Assembly: GCA_903911085.1 (NCBI GenBank)
Contig: CAIWCC010000131.1
Coordinates: 1-64,000 of the forward strand
Source: an uncultured Bacteroidales bacterium
GTDB taxonomy: Bacteria > Bacteroidota > Bacteroidia > Bacteroidales > Paludibacteraceae
Length of the DNA stretch: 64,000 bases
Reading direction: 5' to 3'
Positions 35,028-44,100 of this stretch are shown here, piece by piece (positions within the stretch are counted from its first letter, which is position 1; every line of letters begins with the position of its first letter). The notes beneath the pieces were generated by a model. It did no database searches, was not told the DNA's origin, and was given only the letters and a program-made list of their open reading frames with translations. The translations under genes and the position numbers were made by a program.

Positions 35028-36572
35028 ATGGCTTCACAAGAAGATGTTTTTAAAAAACTGATTGCGCACTGCAAGGAATACGGTTTTGTATTTCCATCGA
35101 GCGAAATTTATGACGGTCTGGCGGCTGTTTACGACTATGGTCAAAATGGTGTTGAACTAAAAAACAATATCAAAAAGTATTGGTGGGACAGCATGGTGCT
35201 GCTCAACGAAAATGTGGTGGGACTTGATGCTGCCATTTTTATGCACCCTACCACATGGAAGGCTTCTGGTCACGTTGATGCTTTCAATGACCCTTTGATT
35301 GATAACAAAGATAGCAAGAAACGCTACCGCGCCGATGTGTTGATTGAAGATTTGTTGGCTAAATATGATGACAAAATCAACAAAGAAGTAGAAAAAGCTG
35401 CCAAGCGTTTTGGCGAAAGTTTCGACGAATCTGTTTTTCGTACTACCAACGAACGAGTGTTGGAAAATCAAGCAAAACGCAATGAAATTCATGGACGTTT
35501 TGTGGCTGCACTCAATGACAGTAATTTGGCTGAGTTAAAAGCTATTATCGAAGATTACGAGGTGGTATGTCCTATAAGTGGCACTCGCAATTGGACAGAA
35601 GTGCGTCAGTTCAATTTGATGTTTTCAACCGAAATAGGAGCTACTGCCGATGGTGCAATGAAAATTTATCTTCGTCCCGAAACTGCACAAGGTATTTTTG
35701 TTAATTACCTCAATGTTCAAAAAACTGGACGCATGAAAATTCCATTTGGTATTTGTCAAATTGGAAAAGCGTTTAGAAATGAGATAGTTGCTCGTCAATT
35801 TATTTTCCGTATGCGCGAATTTGAGCAAATGGAAATGCAATTCTTTGTTCGTCCGGGTGAAGAAATGAAATGGTTTGAACATTGGAAACAAATGCGATTG
35901 AAATGGCACAAAGCTCTTGGACTTGGCGACCATAAATATCGCTTTCACGATCATGATAAATTGGCTCATTATGCCAACGCTGCTACAGACATTGAGTTTG
36001 AAATGCCTTTTGGGTTCAAAGAAGTAGAAGGAATTCATTCGCGTACCGATTTCGATTTGGGTAGTCACGAAAAATTCTCAGGTAAAAATATTAAGTATTT
36101 CGACCCTGAAATCAACGAATCATATACTCCTTATGTGATAGAAACTTCTATTGGTGTGGATCGTACTTTCCTTTCAATTATGGCAGCATCGTACAACGAA
36201 GAAACGCTTGATAATGGCGAAACTCGCGTTGTGCTTAACTTACCACCAGTGCTAGCACCTGTAAAAGCCTGCATTATGCCATTGGTGAAAAAAGATGGAT
36301 TGCCCGAAAAAGCACGTGAAATAATGAACGAATTGAAGTTCGATTTCAAATGTGGTTACGACGAAAAAGATTCAATCGGAAAACGTTATCGTCGTCAAGA
36401 TGCAGTTGGAACTCCATTCTGTATCACTGTAGATCATCAAACAATGGAAGATAATTGCGTAACAATTCGCTACCGCGACACCATGTTACAAGAACGTGTG
36501 GCTATTGCCGAACTTCACCAAATAATTGGTGATTTGGTGAATATGAAGAACTTATTCAAGAAAATTGTTTAA
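35028..36572 (+). CDS. glyS: Glycyl-tRNA synthetase (dimeric type)
   Basis: A 514-residue class II aminoacyl-tRNA synthetase of the alpha-2 type (GlyQS-like). Motif 1 region KNNIKKYWWDSMV is near the N-terminus. ETAQGIFVNYLNV and FGICQIGKAFRNEI are motif 2, and FRMREFEQMEMQFFV follows. The C-terminal anticodon-binding domain begins near residue 410 (LPPVLAPVKACIMPLVKKDG). It charges tRNA-Gly. Length and motifs are complete. No promoter box is visible upstream, only the hairpin at 34980-35016, so transcription may read through from upstream. A strong terminator follows. Confidence 0.95.
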   Translation: MASQEDVFKKLIAHCKEYGFVFPSSEIYDGLAAVYDYGQNGVELKNNIKKYWWDSMVLLNENVVGLDAAIFMHPTTWKASGHVDAFNDPLIDNKDSKKRYRADVLIEDLLAKYDDKINKEVEKAAKRFGESFDESVFRTTNERVLENQAKRNEIHGRFVAALNDSNLAELKAIIEDYEVVCPISGTRNWTEVRQFNLMFSTEIGATADGAMKIYLRPETAQGIFVNYLNVQKTGRMKIPFGICQIGKAFRNEIVARQFIFRMREFEQMEMQFFVRPGEEMKWFEHWKQMRLKWHKALGLGDHKYRFHDHDKLAHYANAATDIEFEMPFGFKEVEGIHSRTDFDLGSHEKFSGKNIKYFDPEINESYTPYVIETSIGVDRTFLSIMAASYNEETLDNGETRVVLNLPPVLAPVKACIMPLVKKDGLPEKAREIMNELKFDFKCGYDEKDSIGKRYRRQDAVGTPFCITVDHQTMEDNCVTIRYRDTMLQERVAIAELHQIIGDLVNMKNLFKKIV

Positions 36573-36603
36573 TAATTTCTGAAATTATTCTATTTGAAAG
36601 AAA

Positions 36604-36643
36604 AAAACGAACTGCAAATAATTTCTTTGTAGTTCGTTTTTTG
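36604..36643 (+). terminator. Terminator after glyS
   Basis: The stem AAACGAACTGCAAA pairs with a TTTGTAGTTCGTTT-type arm, with an A-run before and T-run after. It could act in both directions, but genes on both sides run on the plus strand. Confidence 0.85.
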
Positions 36644-36662
36644 TTTATTACTTACTATCAAT

Positions 36663-37454
36663 ATGGAAACATTTTATTTGCAAAATGGTGATTTCAAAAC
36701 CTATATAGCGAACATAAAGTCAATAAATGATAAGACAAATACAGTGTTAATATTTCTGCACGATTCATGGGGATGTGTCGAAATGTGGGGAGATTTTCCA
36801 TATAAAATGGTGAAATTGAGTGGTCTTAATGCATTATTGTACGATCGTCGCGGTTATGGACAATCATCTTGTGTTGAAGTTATGCATCGCACGGAATTTT
36901 ATTTGCATGATGAAGCAGATGAATTGATAAAGGTAATGGATTTATGTAATATTCAGAATGCCATCCTTTATGGTCACAGCGATGGAGCAACAATTGCACT
37001 AATTGCAGCAGCGAAATATCCACAACGCATTAATGGTTTAATACTCGAAGGACCACATAGTTTTATCGAGGAGTCAGGAAAGGCAGCCGTATTAGCCACG
37101 CGCGAAAAAGTGAAAGAAACAAAGTTGCTTACAAGTTTGCAAAAATTTCATGGTAATAAAACCACTGAACTGTTCCGATTGTGGCACGAAACATGGTTAG
37201 GCGAAGATTTTAAACAATGGAGTATTGTGCCATTATTAAGCTTAATACAATGTCCCGTTTTGGCTTTTCAGGGCGAAAATGATATGTTTGGAAGCATCGA
37301 ACAACTCAATATTCTGAAGCAAACAATACCTTCCTCTGTTACTATTTCGGAAATTGCTGACGCTGAACATACACCACGAAAAGAATCGGAAAAATACACT
37401 ATTGATTTGATAAATAAGTGGATAGCTGAAAATAACTTTATTTTCACTAAATAA
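36663..37454 (+). CDS. Alpha/beta hydrolase
   Basis: A 263-residue cytoplasmic protein of the alpha/beta-hydrolase fold. It shows LIFLHDSWG (oxyanion loop), YDRRGYGQSS, and the nucleophile elbow GHSDGA with S106. ENDMFGS carries the likely catalytic aspartate and DAEHTPRKE the histidine. It most resembles small esterase/epoxide-hydrolase-like enzymes; the substrate is unknown. It is followed 37 bases later by a GNAT gene on the same strand and may be co-transcribed with it. Confidence 0.85.
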   Translation: METFYLQNGDFKTYIANIKSINDKTNTVLIFLHDSWGCVEMWGDFPYKMVKLSGLNALLYDRRGYGQSSCVEVMHRTEFYLHDEADELIKVMDLCNIQNAILYGHSDGATIALIAAAKYPQRINGLILEGPHSFIEESGKAAVLATREKVKETKLLTSLQKFHGNKTTELFRLWHETWLGEDFKQWSIVPLLSLIQCPVLAFQGENDMFGSIEQLNILKQTIPSSVTISEIADAEHTPRKESEKYTIDLINKWIAENNFIFTK

Positions 37455-37491
37455 CATAATTGTAAAATAAATATTTAAACTTTCAAATATT

Positions 37492-38016
37492 ATGGAATTT
37501 CAATTAAAACCATGCACCGAAAAGCAATTGCCTGAAATACTAGAAATTTTCAACGAGGCTATTCTTACTTCAACTGCTTTATACGATTACAAATTGCGTA
37601 CATTGGAATTTATGAAAGTTTGGTACAGCGATAAGATGACGCACAATTTTCCAATTATTGGTGCGTTCGATAACCAAGGAGAGCTACTAGGATTCTCTAC
37701 TTTTGGTACTTTTCGCCCACATTCTGGTTATAAATATACTGTTGAACATTCGGTATATGTTCGGTCGGATAAACGTGGTTTAGGACTTGGCAGAATTTTA
37801 TTAAAAGAGATTATAAAGCAAGCCGAGAAACTAAATTTTCATGCTTTGGTTGGGGTTATCGATGGTTTAAACATTGCAAGCGTGCGATTGCATGAAAATG
37901 AGGGATTTGTATTTGCTGGAATTTTGAAAGATGCAGGTTTCAAATTTGGTAAGTGGTTAGATGTAGTATTTTACCAATTAATACTCAAAACTCCCGAAAA
38001 TCCCATTGAATTATAG
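37492..38016 (+). CDS. GNAT family N-acetyltransferase (phosphinothricin acetyltransferase-like)
   Basis: A 174-residue GNAT enzyme. Y-x-V-E-H-S-V-Y-V (strand beta 4) is followed by the acetyl-CoA loop RSDKRGLGLGRILLKEI (R/Q-x-x-G-x-G/A). NIASVRLHENEGFVFAG and W-x-D-V-V-F-Y-Q at the C-terminus are typical of the phosphinothricin/methionine sulfoximine acetyltransferase subgroup. The actual substrate is not known. Length is normal. Confidence 0.88.
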   Translation: MEFQLKPCTEKQLPEILEIFNEAILTSTALYDYKLRTLEFMKVWYSDKMTHNFPIIGAFDNQGELLGFSTFGTFRPHSGYKYTVEHSVYVRSDKRGLGLGRILLKEIIKQAEKLNFHALVGVIDGLNIASVRLHENEGFVFAGILKDAGFKFGKWLDVVFYQLILKTPENPIEL

Positions 38017-38076
38017 CTGCTTATTCCTTTCAAAATGTAGTCAATTATTTATTAAAAGGCCTTTTGTTTACGTAAA

Positions 38077-38445
38077 TTATACTATCTCTTTTCCGAAAGG
38101 AGTTAATGCCAGCCCCGCTAACTTAAAATGTTGCATTGCAAACGGCATACCGATAATGGTAAATGCAAACAATATTCCGAAAACAAGATGTGTTAATGCT
38201 ATCCAAACTCCACCGATGAAAAACCAGATGATATTCATGATCGTAGATAAGCATCCAGAATTATTTTGTACTACACGAATCTCGCTACCAAAAGGCCATA
38301 ATGCCAATATAGCCAATTTTAGAGTCTGAATTGCAAAAGGAATTCCAATGATGGTGACCATCATTAAAAGACTAGAAACTAGGTATTCAGCAGAAATTAT
38401 TATCCCGCCAAAAACCAACCAAATAATGTTTCCGAGAAATTTCAT
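38077..38445 (-). CDS. YccF-domain inner membrane protein
   Basis: A 122-residue integral membrane protein made of two similar halves, each with a hydrophobic segment and the pattern (I/W)W-F/L-x-F-G-G, then T-I-I-G-I/M-P-F-A and L-x-P-F-G. These fit the YccF domain repeat. Four membrane segments are likely. Function is unknown. It lies 47 bases downstream of the DEAD-box helicase on the same strand's other side and may be read separately; no clear promoter is seen. Confidence 0.9.
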   Translation of the reverse strand: MKFLGNIIWLVFGGIIISAEYLVSSLLMMVTIIGIPFAIQTLKLAILALWPFGSEIRVVQNNSGCLSTIMNIIWFFIGGVWIALTHLVFGILFAFTIIGMPFAMQHFKLAGLALTPFGKEIV

Positions 38446-38492
38446 AAGTAATAAATTAGAAATAAGAATAGAAATAGTAATTGGTAAATAAA

Positions 38493-39635
38493 TTAAAAGC
38501 CCTGTAAATCAAGTTTATCGCTATCAATCATAGTTACCCATTTCCCCATTTTTTTCTGAATAACTCTAAAGTGATGCTGTTCGTCCAGCGAAATTAGCGA
38601 AATAGCTTCGCCTGGCGATTCAGCTCTGCCAGTTCGACCAATTCTGTGAATATAATCTTTGGGAGAGCGTGGCAATTCATAGTTAATAATATATGGCAAA
38701 AACTGTATATCTATACCTCTTGAAATTAAATCGGTAGCTACAAGAACGCGAATTTCTCCCGATTTGAATTTGCTTAGTGCTTCAGTTCTTGCACCTTGAC
38801 TTTTTTTACTATGAATGGCAGCAGCTTTAATACCATTTTTTCTAAGTTTATCTGAAATATTGTCGACTTTGTAGACCGAATCTGCAAAAACCAACACTTG
38901 TTTCATGTCCATTGTTTTTATCAAATAGCGCAATAATGGACCTTTTTTTTCTTCCGAAACAAAATATCCCACTTGCGAAATTAAATCTAAAGTATCTGGC
39001 TCATCGTCAATTTTGATAATAATTGGATTTTCGAGTAAAATCTGATTAATCCTACTAACATCATCATTAAGAGTGGCCGAAAACAATAGGTTTTGGCGTC
39101 TTCGGGGCAGTAGTTTAAAGATAAGACTCATTTCTTCGCGAAAGCCCAGATTGAGCATTTTATCGGCTTCGTCGAGTACCAACGTTTCAATTTCAGATAA
39201 GTGAACAGCCTTCGACTCTACCAATTCTAACAATCGTCCAGGAGTAGCCACCAGCACATTCACGCCCTGCAATGCCATCATTTGTGGATTAATAGAAACA
39301 CCACCAAACACCGCCATAGTTTTAATTCGGTCGGGGAGGGCGGTACCAAAAGAAATGAAAACTTCGCTCACCTGCATTGCCAATTCACGGGTAGGAACTA
39401 AAACCAACACATTTACGTGTCGGTTTTTGGTAACAGTTTTTCCTTGGAGGTTCATCAAAATTGGCAAAACATAGCTAATAGTTTTTCCTGAACCTGTTTT
39501 GGCAATACCCAACACATCTCGCTTTTTTAGAATTGCTGGAATGGCTTCTTGCTGAATGGGATATGATTGTGAGTAATTTTTATCCGCAAGTGCTTTAATT
39601 AAAGCCGGAGTTAATCCTAAAGAATCGAAAGACAT
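38493..39635 (-). CDS. DEAD-box RNA helicase (RhlE-like)
   Basis: A 380-residue helicase core. Visible motifs: the Q motif YPIQQEAIP, Walker A AKTGSGKT (45-52), PTRELAMQ, TPGRL, DEAD in LVLDEADKML, SAT, and the C-terminal RGIDI and HRIGRTGRAE. It unwinds RNA duplexes, usually in ribosome assembly or cold adaptation. Unlike many RhlE proteins it lacks a long basic C-terminal tail. It lies between YccF and the DUF5652 gene, all on the minus strand. Confidence 0.93.
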   Translation of the reverse strand: MSFDSLGLTPALIKALADKNYSQSYPIQQEAIPAILKKRDVLGIAKTGSGKTISYVLPILMNLQGKTVTKNRHVNVLVLVPTRELAMQVSEVFISFGTALPDRIKTMAVFGGVSINPQMMALQGVNVLVATPGRLLELVESKAVHLSEIETLVLDEADKMLNLGFREEMSLIFKLLPRRRQNLLFSATLNDDVSRINQILLENPIIIKIDDEPDTLDLISQVGYFVSEEKKGPLLRYLIKTMDMKQVLVFADSVYKVDNISDKLRKNGIKAAAIHSKKSQGARTEALSKFKSGEIRVLVATDLISRGIDIQFLPYIINYELPRSPKDYIHRIGRTGRAESPGEAISLISLDEQHHFRVIQKKMGKWVTMIDSDKLDLQGF

Positions 39636-39692
39636 AAATGATTGAATTAGTGTGAAATGTGTGGTTATATTTTTGATAAAGAAAATAGAAAA

Positions 39693-39908
39693 TCAATTTT
39701 CGTACATTTTCTTGCTCAAAATAATGTAAATAATTGGTAAAATTCCAAGTGTGTTTAATACTGCTATAAAAACAAACCAAACAACATCGTTATTACGAGC
39801 AGCTTTCCACAACGCAATTGCTTTCCAAGATGAATCCCAAATTACGAAAAAAAGAATTAATTGAGCCAACCATTCATGTGTCAAGATAAAATTCTGTAAA
39901 TTATCCAT
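39693..39908 (-). CDS. DUF5652 membrane protein
   Basis: A 71-residue protein with two membrane segments and the DUF5652 pattern: WDSSWKAIALWKAARNND, then WFVFIAVLNTLGILPIIYI. It resembles the phospholipase D-nuclease N-terminal-like membrane hairpin. The function is unknown. A promoter with good -33 and -7 boxes lies 32 bases upstream. It is 57 bases ahead of the helicase gene, so the two may be co-transcribed. Confidence 0.88.
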   Translation of the reverse strand: MDNLQNFILTHEWLAQLILFFVIWDSSWKAIALWKAARNNDVVWFVFIAVLNTLGILPIIYIILSKKMYEN

Positions 39909-39939
39909 TTTGATTGTTTTTTAGTTCTATATATAACTG

Positions 39940-39968
39940 CAAATATACGGATTTAAACTTAATGAACA
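39940..39968 (-). promoter_or_regulatory. Promoter of the DUF5652 gene
   Basis: On the minus strand TTG (39968-39966), 18 bases, then TATATTTG (39947-39940). The same TATATTTGCAG sequence occurs at the divergent promoter candidate at 40112. Confidence 0.6.
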
Positions 39969-40111
39969 ATATGTGATTAATCTCTTTGATTTTCAGCTAA
40001 ACGAAAAATACTGATATTCAAATAGTCATCAAATAAATTAGGAGATTATAGATACGTTCTTTAGCAGAAATATATTTTAAATTTTACTGTGTAAATATAA
40101 AAAACTATTCA

Positions 40112-40119
40112 TATATTTG
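40112..40119 (+). promoter_or_regulatory. -7 box upstream of the MntA/HepT pair
   Basis: TATATTTG followed by CAG, a perfect TAnnTTTG match, 125 bases before the MntA start codon. The direct repeat at 40138 lies in the predicted 5' leader. Confidence 0.45.
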
Positions 40120-40137
40120 CAGTTAAATTAAAAACTT

Positions 40138-40168
40138 GTCAATTGTAGCGACAAATACATTACATTAT
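40138..40168 (+). repeat. Direct repeat left of MntA/HepT
   Basis: GTCAATTGTAGCGACA, then AATACATTACAT. It recurs in the same orientation at 40906-40938 (GTCAATTGTAGCGACA, GTTGCATTACAT). A GCTAGC/GTTAGC hexamer also follows each copy. The toxin-antitoxin pair lies between the copies. Confidence 0.75.
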
Positions 40169-40243
40169 ATAAAAAATAATTCGCTAGCACTGCTATTATT
40201 TGATAGTTTTAAAAAATAGACTTAAAAACATCACTTACATCAA

Positions 40244-40549
40244 ATGAATAGAATTATCAACGATAAAATTGAAGACCTAATTAAGCTCTGTAATATGTAC
40301 AAAGTGAAATCAATGTATGCCTTTGGTTCAGTATGCACAGATAAATTTGATGAAAATAGTGATATTGATTTACTTATAACATTCGATAATCTTAGTATAG
40401 ACCAATATACCGATAATTATTTCGACTTGCATTATAAACTAGAGGATTTATTTAAAAGAGAAATTGATTTATTGACAGATAAATCACTATCCAATCCTTA
40501 TTTTATTAAAAGTTTGGAACAAACAAAACAATTGATATATGCAGCTTGA
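40244..40549 (+). CDS. mntA: MntA-type nucleotidyltransferase antitoxin
   Basis: A 101-residue minimal nucleotidyltransferase. The motif G28-S29-x(10)-D40-x-D42 (FGSVCTDKFDENSDIDLLI) is the metal and nucleotide-binding signature. In MntA/HepT pairs the antitoxin AMPylates a tyrosine of the HepT toxin to block it. Its end overlaps the HepT start by 11 bases. The module is flanked by direct repeats. The protein is of normal length. Confidence 0.9.
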   Translation: MNRIINDKIEDLIKLCNMYKVKSMYAFGSVCTDKFDENSDIDLLITFDNLSIDQYTDNYFDLHYKLEDLFKREIDLLTDKSLSNPYFIKSLEQTKQLIYAA

Positions 40550-40880
40550 AATACTAACCTATTTGCATGATATTCAGTGTTCTATTGATTCGATATTTGA
40601 ATATCTTGGCGAAAATAGAAATTTTAATATCTATCTTTCAAACAAATTACTGAGGAGAGGAATTGAACGTGAATTGGAAATAATTGGAGAAGCAGCTAAC
40701 CGAATTCTTAAAATTGACCCAAGCATAAATATTGACAATGCTCGCAAGATTGTTAATTTAAGAAATTGGGTAATACATGGATATGACAAAGTGGATGATG
40801 TTATTATTTGGGGAATCGTATCAAGGCAATTACCGGTTTTAAAAGAACAAGTGGATAAATTGCTTACAGAAAACTCTTAA
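40539..40880 (+). CDS. hepT: HepT (HEPN/DUF86) ribonuclease toxin
   Basis: A 113-residue HEPN-fold protein. The motif R75-x4-H80 followed by Y82 (RNWVIHGYD) is the RNase active site plus the tyrosine that the partner modifies. Residues 35-60 (KLLRRGIERELEIIGEAANR) form a conserved helix. Active-site residues are intact. It overlaps MntA by 11 bases, indicating tight co-translation. HepT is a HEPN RNase inhibited by MntA in a type VII toxin-antitoxin system. Confidence 0.9.
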   Translation: MQLEILTYLHDIQCSIDSIFEYLGENRNFNIYLSNKLLRRGIERELEIIGEAANRILKIDPSINIDNARKIVNLRNWVIHGYDKVDDVIIWGIVSRQLPVLKEQVDKLLTENS

Positions 40881-40905
40881 ATCATTTGAAAGAATAAATT
40901 ACCTC

Positions 40906-40938
40906 GTCAATTGTAGCGACAGTTGCATTACATATTAT
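40906..40938 (+). repeat. Direct repeat right of MntA/HepT
   Basis: The second copy of the 40138 repeat (identical over the first 16 bases). It runs directly into the second structured repeat element. Confidence 0.75.
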
Positions 40939-40939
40939 C

Positions 40940-41107
40940 AAAAGCGTTAGCTTTTATTTCAGTTCCAGAAACTTCGACACTTTCAAGAACAAAAAGAAAT
41001 AAGTTAGTAAACGCCTGCGCCAAACGGCGTGGGCTTTAACTTATCATTTTTGTTCGGCAGTCGAAGGCCTCTGGAGCGTGATACAGTTATTGTTCACGCT
41101 TTTTTTG
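40940..41107. repeat. Structured repeat element, copy 2
   Basis: It has the same architecture as the element at 1304-1476. A small hairpin (AAAAGC-GTTA-GCTTTT) is followed by the outer helix CCAGA (40965-40969) with TCTGG (41070-41074). The second helix is CTTCGAC (40972-40978) with GTCGAAG (41060-41066). The inner helices are AACAAAAA (40988-40995) with TTTTTGTT (41047-41054), and ATAAGTTA (40999-41006) with TAACTTAT (41037-41044). The apical hairpin is GCGCC-AAAC-GGCGT, followed by GGGCTT. It ends in a terminator-like hairpin AGCGTGA/TCACGCT (41075-41100) with seven T. The helix sequences differ from copy 1, but pairing and unpaired segments are kept. Confidence 0.65.
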
Positions 41108-41179
41108 TGTCTATAAGTGAAGAAAAATATACTTTAAAACAAATATTGAACTAATTATTTACTTCAAAAAATTACATTT

Positions 41180-44100
41180 ATGAAAAAGTATCCTTGTGTT
41201 TCTCGAATAACTCTAGTAGCTGTGTTTTTAATGCTTCCATTCACAACCAAAACATTGGCTTTTTCCTACAACATTACATTTACTGGCTCAGGAGCAAGTA
41301 CCTCGGTAGAAAGTGTAATTGTTCAAAACCTTACAAAAGGAACAACCGTTACAGTTCCCACAGGTAACACTTTGAATTTAAATGATGTAATATCGTCTAT
41401 TGACCAACCAAGCATCAATATTGGTGCAATTCACATTTATCCCAATCCGTTACAGGACAAATCAAATTTGACTTTTTTTGCTCCACAAGCAGGAAATACC
41501 CAAATAAATGTTTTTGGTGTGGATGGTAGAAACCTGACTCGAATAAATAGCAACTTACAAGAAGGAAATAACACATTTCAATTATCATTAGCACCAGGCG
41601 CATACATTCTCAAAGTGAATGGCAATGGATATACTTACGCGCAACGAGTCATAAGTCAATCAAACGCCACAGAAAAACCAACTCTCTCATTTATTGGCAA
41701 CCAAAAGCCAACAAACTCCCAGCCACAAAAAACAAAAAATGGTGGTGCTGTAACTTCAATGTTATATTCTGTTGGTGACCAATTAATCTATAAAGGCATT
41801 TCGGGAAATTACACAACCATTGTTACCGATAAACCTACAGAAAGCAAAACTACCAATTTCTATTTTGTGGAATGTAAGGATGCTGATGATAATTATTATC
41901 CAGTGGTGGTAATTGGTTCACAAATTTGGATGGCTGAAAACCTGAAAACAACTTCCTATAGAACTGGGGAAAGTGTGAGTAATGTTACCAACGCTGCTAC
42001 TTGGGGTAATACTACTTTTGGAGCTTGGTGCGATTATGATAATTTGGATGCAAATGGTTTAAAATATGGTCATCTTTACAATTGGTATGCTAGTTCTGAT
42101 ACTAGAAATATTGCACCTATAGGTTGGCGTATACCCACCGATGCCGAATGGACAACACTTACCACTTATTTGGGTGGTGAAAGTATAGCAGGTGCAAAAC
42201 TTAAAGAATCTGGAGTTAATAATTGGACTAGTCCTAATGTTGGTGCAACAAATGAAACTGGTTTTTCTGCCCTTCCAGCAGGTGATCGTGTCAGCAATGT
42301 TACGTTTGGAAGTTTGAATAACAGTGGTTATTGGTGGAGTTCAACTCAGTATGATGTGAATACCGCATGGTTCAGATTTATTGATTTCAATAACTATACC
42401 GTGGGAAGATCCAACCTCGGTAAAATGTATGGGTTCTCAATCCGCTGCCTCAGTGATATAACAATAGTTATACCGCCTACATTAACCAATACCACTATAG
42501 CAAGCCTTATAACAGGCACAACAGCCACAAGTGGAGGCAATGTGACTACAGAAGGAGGCGCAGCAGTTACCGCTCGTGGTTTATGCTGGAGTACAAGCCC
42601 AAGTCCTACCATTGCACTAAGTACCAAAACATCAGATGGAACAGGAATTGGAGCATTTACAAGTGCCATTACAGGATTAATACCCAATACCACTTATTAT
42701 GTGCGAGCTTTTGCTACCAATAGTGGTGGTACTTCTTATGGTGCAGAAGTAAGTTTCCAAACGGCTACCACACCTACACTTACAACAACAGAAGCTACCA
42801 ATGTAGCAAGTACCACTGCCACAAGCGGCGGAAATATCACCTCTGATGGTAGAGCCACAGTTACGGCACGAGGGGTATGCTGGAGTACAAGCCCTAATCC
42901 AACAATTTACGATAACAGAACTACCGATGTTACTGGAACAGGAGTATTTACAAGTTCGCTCACAGTTTTATTTTCGAGTACCACTTATTATGTACGTGCT
43001 TATGCCACCAACAACGAAGGTACGAGCTATGGCAACGAGCAAACCCTCATAACCACTATGGCACAGGATATTGACGTCAACCTCTATAGTTCGGTAAAAA
43101 TAGGAACTCAAACTTGGATGGGTGAAAACCTAAAAACCACCAAATACCGCACTGGCGAAAGCATAAGCAAACCCGCCAATGCTACCAACTGGATGAATGC
43201 AACTTATGGTGCATGGTGCGATTATAACTCTGATGCAGCCAATGGTACAAAATACGGACATTTGTATAACTGGTATGCTGTAGCTGATGTACGAAACATA
43301 GCACCTGTGGGCTGGCATGTGGCTACCGATGCTGATTGGACAACATTGACCGATTATTTGGGTGGCGAAGTTATAGCAGGTGGAAAACTGAAAGAGGTTG
43401 GTACAACAAATTGGAGTAACCCAAATATCGATGCTACAAATACTACTGGTTTTACTGCCCTTTCTGGTGGCTACCGTAGCTTAACCGCTACTTACGAGGG
43501 AATTGGTATTTATAATCAATTTTGGAGTTCTACCAATTTCGATACAAGTACTGCTTGGCGTAGAATTATAACAAATAGTGATGCCACAGTAGGAAGAAGT
43601 AGTGGAAATAAAACACTTGGATTCTCAATCCGCTGCGTACGCGATGAATTGCCAACTCTTACAACTTTAGCTGCAACTGCCATAGGTGGAAATATTGCCA
43701 CTTCTGGTAGCAATATCACTTCCGATGGTGGCGCAACAGTTACCGCCCGTGGTGTTTGCTGGAGTACAAGCCCTTCACCAACCACTGTCAACAATAAAAC
43801 TTCCGATGGTACAGGCATAGGTACATTTACTAGTTCGTTGACAGGTCTTGCTGGCAATACTACTTATTATGCACGGTCTTACGCTACCAATGCAGCAGGT
43901 ACGAGTTATGGTAATGAAGTGAGTTTTACAACTACTATTTATGCTATTGGCACTTTGTATCTAGGAGGTAAAATAGCATACTTAGATGCAAGTGGTGTAC
44001 ACGGTTTTGTATGTGCACTTACCGACCAAAGAACAGATATGATTTGGAATATGGGAAACATCACTGGTGCTACTAATACTATACTCGAAACCAGTGGTGT

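Noticed and set aside
38006-38329. 107-residue plus-strand ORF opposite YccF
   Set aside because: It is the reverse of the well-supported YccF gene and has no recognisable domain.
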